A stretch of 64,000 nucleotides of DNA from Panulirus ornatus (Eukaryota > Arthropoda > Malacostraca > Decapoda > Palinuridae): the NCBI RefSeq assembly GCF_036320965.1, contig NC_092226.1:21793002-21857001 (forward strand). The letters are read 5' to 3'. Shown piece after piece: positions 49,339 through 60,746 of this stretch. Each line of letters opens with the position of its first letter. The stretch's first letter is position 1. Under the pieces are notes generated by a model, which saw nothing but the letters and a program-made list of their open reading frames with translations, searched no databases and was not told the DNA's origin. The position numbers and the translations under genes were made by a program.

Positions 49339-52300
49339 CCTGTTGGAAAAAAAAAAGTCATAACGGCTTGAGAAGAGTGCACTGGGGAACTCGAGGACAG
49401 AAGGAAGACCAAAGGAAAACAATCAGACCTTAGATGGGAAGTTAGGAGACTGGAGGAAGCTTATGAGAAACTGGGTGAGATTTGTAAGGTTTTGGAGGTG
49501 ATCTGTGACGGTTTGTCATAAAGAGATGACATACGCGTTCGTCTGAGACGAGAGAAAACAACGAGGTCTGAGCCACAGGAGGCGAAGAATGAGGGAATCC
49601 GGAGTAGCTCTCCGCACAGAAAATGGAAGAGAAAGAAAATGGTCACAGAGATAGAGGAAGAAAAGAAAACTGGTGACTGAAGGGATAGCGGAAGAAAGTG
49701 ATCATTGAAATGGTTGATGGAAGAGAAGATAAGTGGTTATTGAGATGGATGATGGAAGAGAAGGAAGGTGGTCATTGAGAAGTAGAGCCACTACAGCTGC
49801 AGACTGCACGTATACATCACATCAACACAGCAAAGCATAATTATTATTCCTCAGAACGGCAGCATAAAATCCCTAAGATTCTTCCCTCTCCGGGTACCTA
49901 AAAAGAAGCGTTGCGGTCTGCCTAAAACGTTGAGGACACAGTGTTACCGGACTCCACCTACTTGAGGCTACATCGCGAGTGACGAGTCAGCTCTGGCGAG
50001 GCTGTATCAAAGTACCGGCAATGAACTTCTCACGAGACCATCAAGTCCCTGCTACTGAGTGTAGTGCAGCCTAGAACCTTTAGGAATCCCTTGATAAAGG
50101 ATTCTAATGGAGTGTATATATATATGTATATAATGTGTGTGTGTGTGTTACCGGACTCTGCCTGCTTATGGTTACTCCGAAGGGGAAAAGTCACCTGTAT
50201 CGTCGTCTGTTGGCGAAGGGGAGTACTACCCTGCTCCTGGAAGTAGAGCATCCTTCAAGCGGCAGAAGTCTTTTCGGAGACAGAGGTTCTGAGATTATAT
50301 GATGAATGATAATGACATTAATGATAATGATAATGACATTAATGATAATGATAATGACATCAATGATAATAACATTAATGATAATGATGATGACATCAAT
50401 GATAATAACATTAATGATAATGATAATGACATCAATGATAATGACATTAATGATAATGATAATGACATCAATGATAATGATAATAACATTAATGATAATG
50501 ACATTAATGATAATGGTGATAATGATAATGAGTACGTGTTTGAACCCCCCCCCAAAAAAAAAAGAATTATCATATTTGTTTTCACTTGGCAATCTAAGAT
50601 AGGATGACTGAGAAATGTTCCCGAGATTTACGTAGTGAAGCAGTCGGACTTGCCACGACGAGTTATGCAGTGAGGGACGAACTCTGTGGAGATAACCACG
50701 TTTCAGCCGATGAAAGTACATGCATGCGTTCCTTGGGTAATATTAGGTCGGAGGTATTGTTGAAGAAAACTGGGAACTTGTGTTGCAAACCCCACTCAGG
50801 AACTAAGAGCGAACGAACACAATGGCGTCTGCACTATTACCCCGCTTACGTAGCCCGCTTTACGTCTCCACGTCAAAGGACTCGTTAAGTAAGCGAACAA
50901 CCTAATGACAGTGATCAAAAAGGTCGATCAAGATAACAAAGGATGTGTTGCCATTGTGAACATAATGTGGTGGAGCACAGGTCAAGGACCATGACCTTTG
51001 ATGCGAGCTGCTTACACGTAAAGTGAAATGGAAACAAGAGGTAATGCAGTTAAGGATGGTTTGGGGTTGGGACTTAGCCAGCTTCAAGGAAGGGACGCAG
51101 GGCAAAGGTGAACCTGGTTGAGAAATGAGGAGGGGGAAGGAAAGAGCCAACATCAGGTTCTGGGTAAAAGGACTGGGATCTCTTTCCCATATAGAGGTAA
51201 AATGTGGGATGTACTTCAGAAACGGGGGGAAAAATTGATGAGAACTAAGGAAGCATAGAATGTCTTTTAGACGACACTCACAAGGTGGAAGAGGAAATGA
51301 TTAAAGCATTAAAGGATTTAGATCATGATGATGATATCAGCTTAGGTGAGCTGGTAAATGGACCAGTTTGGGTGATGGGTGTGGTCGAGGGTAGAGAAAA
51401 GAGATAGTGTCAGACTAGCTAATGATAAAGCCGTAGAGAAAGAAGCGAGAAAGAACTTTACATACTCCCGAGAATGTTATCAGAAAACCACATGAACAAT
51501 GATGATGAGACAGAGCAGATGCGCAGTATTCTTCACCGAAAGTATGAGGGGAAAAGAAGACCAAGAACTTATTGATAGAAGCAGGCATTACCAGAGCAGT
51601 GACATAGGAAGAAGAATGATATAGGAGAGAAGTGATTTCCGACCGCACGAGGAAAAGATTCAGTCGTATGAAGATACGAGAACAAAAGAGGGTAATAGAA
51701 ACTGAGAAACACTGGAGATAATTGACGTAGTAAGTACGTCCTCAGAGACTGATTGAACAAAACCTTGACACGTTTCTGTGAACAGAAGAAAATATCTGTA
51801 TAGTGTTGCCAGAATGGAATATAACAGCCTAGCTAGTTAAGGCAGACCAACAAACATCTGTACAAGGGAAACATGGATAGGGTATTCTTTACTAAAAACA
51901 GATCAAAGGAGGAGAAAAATTAGAGGGAAATTTTAGATGACATGGAAACACTGGGAATACAGAGACACTAGAGAGTAACATGTACACCACTAAGGAACTG
52001 GGAATTTCGTCCAGTGGGAGACATGACTAACTGATGCATACATAGACCACTGATAAACGGCAAACAGCCGGTGTTTAGAGAACGTACGGGAGAAATCAAT
52101 CCAGAAATTGTTGGATCTGTTGAGGCAAAGTCAGACAAGGATATAAAGTCACAGGATACACAGTAGCAACGAGATAAGACAGAGAAGGCGTCTGACGTTC
52201 TTAGGAAGAGATGACTAAGTTTTCCCAGAGCAGCTGCAGTCGATGATGATCCGAGGTTGAAGTAGGGGAATAACGGAATGAAAATCACCGTAAAGAAGCT

Positions 52301-54765
52301 ACTGGGATAATGCTGGAGGTAGAGACACAAGCCTTCTTCTATGATGGGAGCTGTCTGAAGTTGTGGGGTGGGGGGGAGAGGACATTGAAGGGAAATCGTC
52401 TGGATCTACATCTGAGAAGTAAGACTTGGACTAGGTACAAGTTCTGAGTATTGTATAGAGAAGAACCTCTTGTTCCGGCTCGTCACTGAACTCACAAGAG
52501 TCAGAGGGGGAGATTACATGGGCATGTGCGACAGACTGTAAAGGGAAACTGTTGAAGAAAGTGATCACGTAATGTGAGGACGTGTTCATCAAGGGAATGT
52601 GGAGGCAGCAAGGCATCATGTACTAAGAAGATTTACAGACTCGAGTAGTTACTTTAGGAACGCAATCTGGGACACAGAGTTTCAGAGGAGTAAAGAACAG
52701 CTAAACAAAAAAGAGACCTTAGAATTCTGTAACGAAGAAGTCATTACGTGAGAGACAGTACTGGAAGACAGAGGGGGGAATAGTGAAGGAGACTCGATTC
52801 TGTAGAATATGTTAAAATGTATAAAAGGGTAGAGATGTACCGAGGGGTTGAAGCACTAAACGTAAAAGCTAGGCAGTGTTTGGAAGGTGTAGCAAGTCAT
52901 AGAATATAGGAGGAGGAACAGAGCAATTTCGAAAAAAAGGCCAACAAACATTGATAAGAAAGTACACGAAAATCTTAAAACTGTTCGATAAGATTATCAG
53001 AACCACATCGGCAGTAAATAAAAGACAAGTCATAAGGAAAGATTGTTGATACAGAAGAGGACATATTGGATGAGAAATTGAACACAAAGTTGCAAAGTTT
53101 ATTCACAGCTGAGAATACTTTCTTCCAGAGTGGTTAGATGAGAAACAATACATTGGACAGAAAGGTTAAAGTATAGACAACAGGGGATAGTTCTAAAATT
53201 GTATGATATAGGTTTATCAAAATGTGGGTGGTTTATCTGATAAATTGTTTTGATACCTTATTCATGTATCCCTGCTGGAACTAGACCTGTTCAGTGTGTA
53301 CTCTATTTTTTTTTTTTAGGCTCCAGTCATGGACAAACGTCCACATCAAGGCCGAGACTTAATTGAAATATAGAGAGGTTAATGAAGACGAAAAAAGAAG
53401 AGACAAGGAAAAGCATCTACGAATTTTAGAGGAAATGAAAAAACCTGTCTTTTAAACTGTGCCAGGACATAGTCACTGCGAAAAACATGAAAGTGCAGAG
53501 GGTTCCAAAGCTTTGAGATCTAGGGAAAGACACAGCTATCAAAATGGCCCACCCTTGGGTTGACAGCGACCACACAGTCATCATGTGACGCAGCAGCGTG
53601 CTGAATATTGTATGATATAGCTAGTGGTGGGGACACCCTAGCAGCCAGCTTTCGGGAACAAAAACCAAAGTAGTACCTATAAAAGAAGGAAAGTGAGCTA
53701 AAATTGCGGCGTAGGGCAGGCAGGTCACGTTTTAATTAAAGTTAACATGACACAGTTTATAAGATGGACTGCTTTCGACTTTAGTCTGTAAAGTAAGAAT
53801 GCAGTGCTAGAGTCACACATTTTGTATATACGAAATATAAAAGAGTTTGCTGATCTCAAAATCACTTAAGAACTGATCAGGAACAGGGAATCCGATATGC
53901 TACAGGAAGACCCAGACAAATTACATCAGTAGTCAACACATAGCTAATGGAATTAAATCCTGGTAAGGTAAAGTGATAAAGATGTAAAATGGAGTAGATG
54001 AGGCTTCAACCTCCTTACTAGGAAAAATAGATTTTAAGATCAGTGTGTAGAAGGGACATCGGAGATGACACCGAACTTGTTTCGGAAGGAATGTAGAGAT
54101 ATGAAGAACCACAGAAATGCCACAGACGATCGAGAAAAAGATGGGACTGGAAGAGAATGGTATGGAGGCAAGGACGAAGATAAGGGGTGATATGATAACG
54201 GGCGTTCAATGGAGAATGTATAGCACGAAGATGATAACGGTAGGGTAAGCAAATAAAGCGCCAGATGGAACGTACGTGGTGAAGCCTGTCTTCAACACTT
54301 GGGTAAACACATGGTACAATCTTAGCAATGATGAATATGGAGAACACTCAAGGTTCTAAAGGCTGTATGACATGAAGAGACGGGCCTGACGAACGTAAGG
54401 CTCGTCCCCCTCTGTGTCCAGATAAGTGATGATACAAGCACACAAGAGTCCGGGAAGTCTTCTACATACCTGACACTTATGGGGGACGGAGGCGTAGAAA
54501 CCATCATGACGATCGTCACAGGAAAAGTTGAACTTGGGGTCGAGGAGGTCCTTGGGTAACTTGCTGTAGAAAGGGTAGTCGCTCAGGTCGTAGCCTATGA
54601 CTTCATGGGGCAGGTTAGGGTCGTACTTATAGTCGATCTGTGGGTTGCCAGTGAGCGGTGGTTTGGTCTCCACCTCTGGTTCCTCCTCCTTGTTCTCTTC
54701 GCCCCCTTCAGCGGCAGCAACTGTACTGTCATCCTGTGCCGATGCCAGGCTCGCCGCTGCTAAAG
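44101..54765 (-). CDS. Cuticular protein analogous to peritrophin, one chitin-binding domain (CPAP1-type), 5' incomplete
   Basis: Spliced minus-strand gene; exons 54765-54470, 48021-47888 and 45307-44101 join in phase to 544 residues plus a missing first exon. The N-terminus (LAAASLASAQDD) is the end of a likely signal peptide, so the product should be secreted. An acidic linker (EGGEENKEEEPEVE) and a PQIDYKYDPNLPHE segment follow. A type-2 chitin-binding domain (CBM14) spans residues ~79-134 with six cysteines in FSC, HKC, HNC, FLC, FIC and VDC; HNCLFGVRYDFLCANYTVFD is typical of arthropod CPAP1 proteins. Residues 144-544 are low complexity: Thr runs, Tyr/Asp clusters and Arg/Pro/Gly-rich stretches, ending PDYYEY. 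Expected role: binding chitin in epidermal or tracheal-type cuticle. The family name is inferred from the single domain; the exact paralogue is not identified. Confidence 0.9.
45375..45471. repeat. (CT)n-(CA)n compound microsatellite
   Basis: About 69 bases of CT followed by about 26 bases of CA, inside the last CPAP1 intron only ~70 bp upstream of the terminal exon. Confidence 0.95.
45480..46015. other. CPAP1 intron sequence, nothing recognised
   Basis: Part of the 2.58 kb last intron (45308-47887). Contains C-run and TTAT-rich simple sequence near 45705-45760. Confidence 0.6.
46018..47395 (+). mobile_element. CR1-like LINE remnant in a CPAP1 intron, antisense to the gene
   Basis: In changing frames the plus strand reads SPDKFYP, ENEIIKPLIALFSESLAPG, RVPDEWVN, VSLTFVAGKHVMEYIIGD, LNESQNGFQ-like sequence, FQKAFN, EWLTGR-like sequence, SSGVPQGSVLGSVLFLISIN (46545), KFANDTELENI where FADD reads FAND (46638), LVRPRLEYCMCLWS (46990), FKIIKGSHDLSTYDLLR (47170) and NIWND (47310). 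This is the full RT-to-C-terminus order of CR1-group LINEs. Many stops and frameshifts; dead. Confidence 0.8.
47396..47887. other. CPAP1 intron sequence, nothing recognised
   Basis: No repeat or coding signal was seen. Confidence 0.5.
47888..48021 (-). other. CPAP1 exon: second half of chitin-binding domain
   Basis: 134 bp between acceptor TTCTCTTCAG (revcomp of 48022-48031) and donor CAG|GTAAGC at 47888/47887. Reads VYHNCLFGVRYDF, LCANYTVFDQKNF, ICHYVSEVDCVNSEKHFD and ends with AG of an Arg codon completed by the next exon. Carries cysteines 3 to 6. Confidence 0.92.
48509..48563. repeat. (GA)27 microsatellite
   Basis: Perfect GA tract. Confidence 0.96.
49241..49333. repeat. (GT)12-(GA)34 compound microsatellite
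   Basis: GT run (49241-49264) directly followed by GA run (49265-49333). Confidence 0.96.
49618..49785. repeat. ~48 bp purine-rich minisatellite, about four units
   Basis: GATGGAAGAGAAG followed by GTGGTCATTGAGATGG-like sequence recurs with spacing near 48; the last two units are almost identical. Confidence 0.7.
50304..50531. repeat. AATGATAATGACAT-type tandem repeat, ~228 bp
   Basis: Alternating AATGATAATGAT and GACATTAATGAT / GACATCAATGAT blocks, all multiples of 3 and 6. This gives spurious open frames on both strands. Confidence 0.92.
54470..54765 (-). other. CPAP1 exon: signal peptide end, acidic linker, first half of chitin-binding domain
   Basis: The acceptor is TTTTATTTTGCAG (revcomp of 54766-54778). 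The exon opens with the last two bases of a codon (CT), so the missing upstream exon must end in phase 1; a G would make Ala. The donor is CAG|GTATGT at 54470/54469. It carries cysteines 1 and 2. Confidence 0.9.
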
Positions 54766-55320
54766 CTGCAAAATAAAAATTTGGTTAGTTTTTATGTTTC
54801 CCCCTCAGTGATGTACTAAATGCTCACAATAATAATTTGACTGACAGAATTTGTGGAGTGCTACACTGTCAAACCAAGTATTTAACTTTACATTTAGAAC
54901 CTCATGATATGTTCTCAGTCAACAGAAATACAGGACATGAATGGACATTACAGTGTAGGGTGGCCAGGATTATTTTGGATAGTACCTGCGACTGGTGTTC
55001 GCTCAACAGTTACATGTCTAATTTGTAAACATTTTGGTTGTCTCAGGGAGCGTTGACGAGATCAATACTGGAGCACTCTATTGGTAACCAACCCTGGGGT
55101 GGGTGACTCCAGGGTTATATCCTACAGTTTACTGGACTTAACCTACTGTGTTTGTGACTAAAGGGAATGTTATGTATATGTTATTGGAGAAAGTTTACTA
55201 AGTAGATATTTGCATGTGATCTCTTGTCAGGCTGTCAATTAGGCTGTAACTGAAGAGTTTTGTTGAATTTATGTTTTACAGGACGTATTTTTCTGAAAAT
55301 ATCCATACGCCTGTATGAGT
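54766..55320. other. Sequence upstream of the first recognised CPAP1 exon
   Basis: Intron or promoter-proximal DNA. The missing first coding exon was not found here. A donor-like CTG|GTAAGT on the minus strand at about 56992-57000 follows a GC-richer stretch, but no in-frame start codon lies in the required phase, so it could at best be an untranslated exon. Confidence 0.4.
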
Positions 55321-56188
55321 AAATGTGAATAAGAGCAAGGTTATTAGGTACAGTAGGGGTGAGGGTCAAGTCAATTGGGAGGTGAGTTTGAATGGAGAAA
55401 AACTGGAGGAAGTGAAGTGTTTTAGATATCTGGGAGTGGATCTGTCAGCGGATGGAACCATGGAAGCGGAAGTGGATCATAGGGTGGGGGAGGGGGCGAA
55501 AATTTTGGGAGCCTTGAAAAATGTGTGGAAGTCGAGAACATTATCTCGGAAAGCAAAAATGGGTATGTTTGAGGGAATAGTGGTTCCAACAATGCTGTAT
55601 GGTTGCGAGGCGTGGGCTATGGATAGAGATGTGCGCAGGAGGATGGATGTGCTGGAAATGAGATGTTTGAGGACAATGTGTGGTGTGAGGTGGTTTGATC
55701 GAGTAAGTAACGTAAGGGTAAGAGAGATGTGTGGAAATAAAAAGAGCGTGGTCGAGAGAGCAGAAGAGGGTGTTTTGAAATGGTTTGGGCACATGGAGAG
55801 AATGAGTGAGGAGAGATTGACCAAGAGGATATATGTGTCGGAGGTGGAGGGAACGAGGAGAAGAGGGAGACCAAATTGGAGGTGGAAAGATGGAGTGAAA
55901 AAGATTTTGTGTGATCGGGGCCTGAACATGCAGGAGGGTGAAAGGAGGGCAAGAAATAGAGTGAATTGGAGTCATGTGGTATACAGGGGTTGACGTGCTG
56001 TCAGTGGATTGAAGCAAGGCATGTGAAGCGTCTGGGGTAAACCATGGAAAGCTGTGTAGGTATGTATATTTGCGTGTCTGGACGTGTGTATGTACATGTG
56101 TATGGGGGGGGGGGGGTTGGGCCATTTCTTTCGTCTGTTTCCTTGCGCTACCTCGCAAACGCGGGAGACAGCGACAAAGTATAAAAAA

Positions 56189-56206
<18 letters not shown>
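55321..56206 (+). mobile_element. 5'-truncated RTE-like LINE copy R21
   Basis: Plus-strand insertion starting abruptly at GAGTAAATGTGAATAAGAGC in otherwise low-copy DNA. An open frame of about 222 codons (NKSKVIRYSRGEGQVNWE to NRVNWSHVVYRG) runs to a stop near 55991, followed by a short 3' UTR, the GCTACCTCGC...GACAGCGACAAAGTAT tail and a ~27-base A-run. Very similar to R13 and R16, so a recent insertion. It lies upstream of, and antisense to, the CPAP1 gene. Confidence 0.92.

Positions 56207-56276
<70 letters not shown>
56207..56276. repeat. (TA)35 microsatellite
   Basis: TA tract directly behind the A-run of R21. Confidence 0.96.
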
Positions 56277-56279
<3 letters not shown>

Positions 56280-56848
56280 ACAAGCAAGTCATAGAAAACA
56301 GAAAACAGTAAATGTGAAGTTTTCACCACTTGACATTGCTGCTGTGTGGAATTTATGTAAAGGTTGGAGAAGGATCTCCTCCAGTCCTCCGTCTTGCAAG
56401 AAACCATATTTTCGTACAATGTTTTTCATTACGTTTAGGAAATGATGTCAGCACATATGTGTACTGTTGATTCCTCAGACTGAAAACCAAGCCGATAACT
56501 GTGACACGAAAATGCAAAATGTTATCGAACTCTAATAAATAACGGGTAATATTTCGTTTTGAGGGTATTGCATCGCTTATGAATGTTTCATATCACTAAA
56601 AATGTTTCAAATGATTTCTTCTTGATGGACTTAATATCCAGAAATTTTAAGTTAAAGTGTGATTTCCCAATAGACCCGTCCTGAAACGACTAAAGTTCCC
56701 AAGCGGCTTACAGTTACTGCCGGAGGTACTGATGAGACGGTTGGGAAGGGGGGAACCTTGTACAAGAAGACCTAAAGCTATAGCTTAAGAGGAACGTATG
56801 TTTTTTTTTGTGAGGAGGCCTGAGATGATGGGAGAACAGTATATTTTT
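56277..56848. other. Low-copy sequence, nothing recognised
   Basis: No gene or repeat was seen. Confidence 0.5.
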
Positions 56849-56978
56849 AGATGAGCACAGTGACCAGGGTCAGATGCGAACCTATCTAGGAGGCAGGTAG
56901 CATATGTGTTGTTAGATGGGCACAGTGACCAGGGTCAGATGCGACCAGGTCTGGGAGGCAAGGCCAGGTCATTTCCTG
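56849..56978. repeat. 65 bp tandem duplication
   Basis: AGATGAGCACAGTGACCAGG (56849) recurs as AGATGGGCACAGTGACCAGG (56914). The rest of the unit matches with a few changes. Confidence 0.85.
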
Positions 56979-58915
56979 CTTGCGGTACATCAAACTTACC
57001 AGAGCGCGTCGCTACCTCCCGCCGCCACACTACTGTTATCCTGCCGTGCTACACGAGTGTCTGCATGTCGGTTGATGTCGATTGTACTCATTAACGTATT
57101 GTAGTTTCATTTTGTACTTTGCCGATAACTATCGTGGCTCAGCCTGGGAAAGGAATTAGTGGGAGACGCCATTGGACGCCTGTAAGGCCAGATGAACAGG
57201 TTGTACAACGATATCTGGATAGAACCGGACGACATGCCCACCGCTGCAGCGTCACCTGCCTCTGGCAGGATCACAGGCTGTGCCATTACCTCCCTATGAC
57301 TGCTGTACACTTGCTTCCCACTCGACACTGACGAGTCGTGTATGATTTAATTCTTTACGGTTCTGTGAAATTGTAGGGAAATTATGGGGTATATCAAATT
57401 TAAACGCCAGCAGGAAACTGTATTGTCCCGTTGTCTTTACACTTGATAGAAACGAAATTTAAAGATTTCTATTTTAATACAGCGTATGCTGCCTGAATGT
57501 GAGAAAAAGTTCACAAATTTTATCATATATTGTTTTTCATCTACAAAAATGGTAGTTTTTATGATCATTATAACTTCTTGGCTTCCCTAAATTACCGTAA
57601 GATTAGATATCTATTCAGATTGAAATGGAACCGGTAGGCTACGTGAGCAGTCTCAAACAACGCAGACAAGGGAGTCGAAGAGAGAAATATTTGTCTTTAT
57701 TAAAGGAAAGTAAAGGGACAATGCACTAAACTTATAGACCGGTGTATCTGACGTCTTTAAAATAGTGGAAGATTATTTGACACCAAATGAGTGAATATTC
57801 ACAGAAAAAGCTAGCCTGGTGTGAAACATGAAGGGTTCAAAATGAAGAGGTCATAGATAACTAAGAATCTTTTGAACTGTGATAAGAATGATCGCTGGCC
57901 CAGGACAAAAGAGAAATGAAATACTGGACACTATGTCCAGAAATCATGGGAACGTCTTTGACACAACCCACACAAGAGAATGGTTAGGAGAATTCTACTT
58001 TCAGGCAGGCGAAAGAGAACTGTTTTGTTTGAGCGAAAACAACTAAAGAGCAAGGGAACAGAGGGCAAATCAGTAGTACCCTTACGCTCTGGAACCGCTG
58101 TTTTTCATGATCAATGTAAATTACTTTGCAAGAATCGAGTCATAATCTTGAATACATTCTCGGTTGATAATAAACTTATAAAATACATTGGGGTGATTTT
58201 GGATAGAGAGAAACCTCAAATCGAATTACGGTGCAAATTTAGCCAGGTATTTGGGTAACAGACTTTAAAATTCGACTAAATATAACTTAATGATGAGAGA
58301 CGTTAAAAGGAGGCCATGTTATGAATCTCATTTAGCACAGAAAAATACATGAATCTATTTGGTGAGACATAGCCAAGGAGGTTAACATGTAACCTAGCTT
58401 AGCTTATACACTAGAGTACCACATTACCAGAGTTGTCCGGCAGGCAAACCCTATATACCAGTGTTAACAAATTTCGTCTCAAAGTCCCTGTTTAACTAGG
58501 TGATAGATACGGGCTTTTAGCGTAGGCAAGATGCAACTTTGGCCATACATCACGATTGGTCAGCACACTTAAGGGAGCCTGCGTTTGCTACGAGAGGTCC
58601 AAGAATTACAAAAGACCTTGCGTAATGTAAGGTAACTGAGCCATTTATTTGCCAACGTTAGAAGGGAGAAGGGAAGACATAATTATACATCAAGTTTCTT
58701 GATCTATCATGATGATGGTGGTATGACAGACATATTTGTAATTGGGAGGAAGGGATAACTTAGGACACCAGGAGAAACTGAGCAGAGGGAATAGGGACGG
58801 AAAAAGAAGGAAAACTTTGACAATAATGGAATAAGACAGAAATAATGAATGCAGAGAACACAAAATATTTAGGAAAAGGAATATAAAAGAATAAGACTTT
58901 CTTCAATCTTCCCAT

Positions 58916-58916
<1 letters not shown>
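56979..58916. other. Low-copy region with a GC-richer island and a possible LINE relic
   Basis: Positions 56985-57335 are GC-richer. The plus strand is open at 57119-57331 (RRHWTPVRPDEQVVQRYLDR), and the minus strand is also open there; no family is recognised. Near 58140-58260 the plus strand reads DNKLIKYIGVILDREK, which weakly resembles the LGVIID segment of CR1-like LINEs. Confidence 0.35.

Positions 58917-58992
<76 letters not shown>
58917..58992. repeat. (TA)38 microsatellite
   Basis: Isolated TA tract in low-copy DNA. Confidence 0.96.
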
Positions 58993-58993
<1 letters not shown>

Positions 58994-59311
58994 CTTTGGC
59001 TGGGTATAGTATGCCTATCTGCCGTGTCTCACACGTTATATCCTGGCTTAAGCCTCATCCATGACCTACATGTCAGTTGGTCGAGTAACTGTATCTACAT
59101 GTGCCAAGTTGGTCGAGTAACTGTATCGTAGCATCGTCAGCACCGCCGCCCATCTTATGCACCGTCAGAGCCGTCTATGTTGTAAATTGTCAGTTTGTGT
59201 GTACGAAGTACACATAAGGTCACCGTCTGTGATTAGTTTTTGTCTAATGTAGGGGGAAATTGAAATGTGTGACCCCGGATTTTAAAGGTCTAAGACAGTT
59301 AGGCAAGAACA

Positions 59312-59312
<1 letters not shown>
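58993..59312. other. Low-copy sequence
   Basis: AGTTGGTCGAGTAACTGTATC occurs twice (near 59077 and 59106). Nothing else was seen. Confidence 0.5.

Positions 59313-59368
<56 letters not shown>
59313..59368. repeat. (AT)28 microsatellite
   Basis: AT tract followed by a ~29-base T-run, the complement of the A-rich 3' end of R22. Confidence 0.96.
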
Positions 59369-59397
<29 letters not shown>

Positions 59398-60664
59398 GGC
59401 TTTGTCGCTGTCTCCCGCGTTTGCGAGGTAGAGCAAGGAAACAGACGAAAGAAATGGCCCAACCCACCCCCATACACATGTATATACATACGTCCACACA
59501 CGCAAATATACATACCTACACAGCTTTCCATGGTTTACCCCGGACGCTCCACATGCCCTGATTCAATCCACTGACAGCATGTCAACCCCGGTATACCACA
59601 TCGATCCAATTCACTCTATTCCTTGCCCTCCTTTCACCCTCCTGTATGTTCAGGCCCCGATCACACAAAATCTTTTTCACTCCATCTTTCCACCTCCAAT
59701 TTGGTCTCCCACTTCTCGTTCCCTCCACCTCCGACACATATATCCTCTTGGTCAATCTTTCCTCACTCTTTCTCTCCATGTGCCCAAACCATTTGAGAAC
59801 ACCCTCTTCTGCTCTCTCAACGACGCTCTTTTTATTTCCACACATCTCTCTTACCCTTACGTTACTTACTCGATCAAACCACCTCACACCACACATTGTC
59901 CTCAAACATCTCATTTCCAGCACATCCATCCTCTTGCGCACAACTCTATCCATAGCCCACGCCTCGCAACCATACAACATTGTTGGAACCACTATTCCTT
60001 CAAACATACCCATTTTTGCTTTCCGTGATAATGTTCTCGACTTCCACACATTCTTCAAGGCTCCCAGGATTTTCGCCCCCTCCCCCACCCTATGATCCAC
60101 TTCCGCTTCCATGGTTCCATCCGCTGCCAGATCCACTCCCAGATATCTAAAACACTTTACTTCCTCCAGTTTTTCTCCATTCAAACTTACCTCCCAATTG
60201 ACTTGACCCTCAACCCTACTGTACCTAATAACCTTGCTCTTATTCACATTTACTCTTAACTTTCTTCTTTCACACACTTTACCAAACTCAGTCACCAGCT
60301 TCTGCAGTTTCTCACATGAATCAGCCACCAGCGCTGTATCATCAGCGAACAACAACTGACTCACTTCCCAAGCTCTCTCATCCCCAGCCGACTTCCTACT
60401 TGCCCCTCTTTCCAAAACTCTTGCATTTACCTCCCTAACAACCCCATCCATAAACAAATTAAACAACCATGGAGACATTACACACCCCTGCCGCAAACCT
60501 ACATTCACTGAGAAGCAATCACTTTCCTCTCTTCCTACACGTACACATGCCATACATCCTCGATAAAAAAACTTTTCACTGCTTCTAACAACTTGCCTCC
60601 CACACCATATATTCTTAATACCTTCCCCAGAGCATCTCTATCAACTCTATCATATGCCTTCTCC
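59369..60664 (-). mobile_element. RTE-like LINE copy R22 (3' half)
   Basis: Minus strand: T-run, tail, 3' UTR, then an open frame of about 323 codons (59582-60553) with GCVMSPWLFNLFMDGV, FADDTALVADS, FRYLGVDLAADG and RCLRTMCGVRW. Two extra A residues near 60563-60569 shift the frame. Upstream AYDRVDRDALGKVLRIYG is recognisable. The 5' end is lost at the TA tract near 60665. Confidence 0.92.
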
Positions 60665-60675
60665 ATATATATGCC

Positions 60676-60744
<69 letters not shown>
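60665..60744. repeat. (AT)n tract, ~66-80 bp
   Basis: Short ATATATATGCCTTCA transition and then a perfect AT tract from 60679. The GCCTTC word copies the preceding LINE sequence. Confidence 0.93.

Positions 60745-60746
<2 letters not shown>

Larger units (their letters stand above)
48022..54469 (-). other. Large CPAP1 intron (6.4 kb) splitting the chitin-binding domain
   Basis: Purine-rich on the plus strand over long stretches. Holds microsatellites (48509-48563, 49241-49333), a ~48 bp minisatellite (49618-49785) and an ATGATAATGACATT-type repeat (50304-50531). A phrase GTTACCGGACTC recurs near 49944 and 50149. From 50600 to 54300 no coding sequence, LINE or RNA gene was recognised. Confidence 0.75.

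Noticed and set aside
50299..50607. Asn-Asp-rich and Met-Ile-rich open frames
   Set aside because: Products of the ATGATAATGACAT tandem repeat inside an intron; frames on both strands are open because the period is a multiple of 3.
56990..57075. Possible first exon of the CPAP1 gene before a GTAAGT donor on the minus strand
   Set aside because: The frame needed to join the next exon (phase 1) contains a stop and no ATG, so it cannot be the coding first exon.
57107..57331. Overlapping open frames on both strands in a GC-richer island
   Set aside because: No recognisable family, no convincing coding bias or splice-linked partner. Recorded only as a region note.
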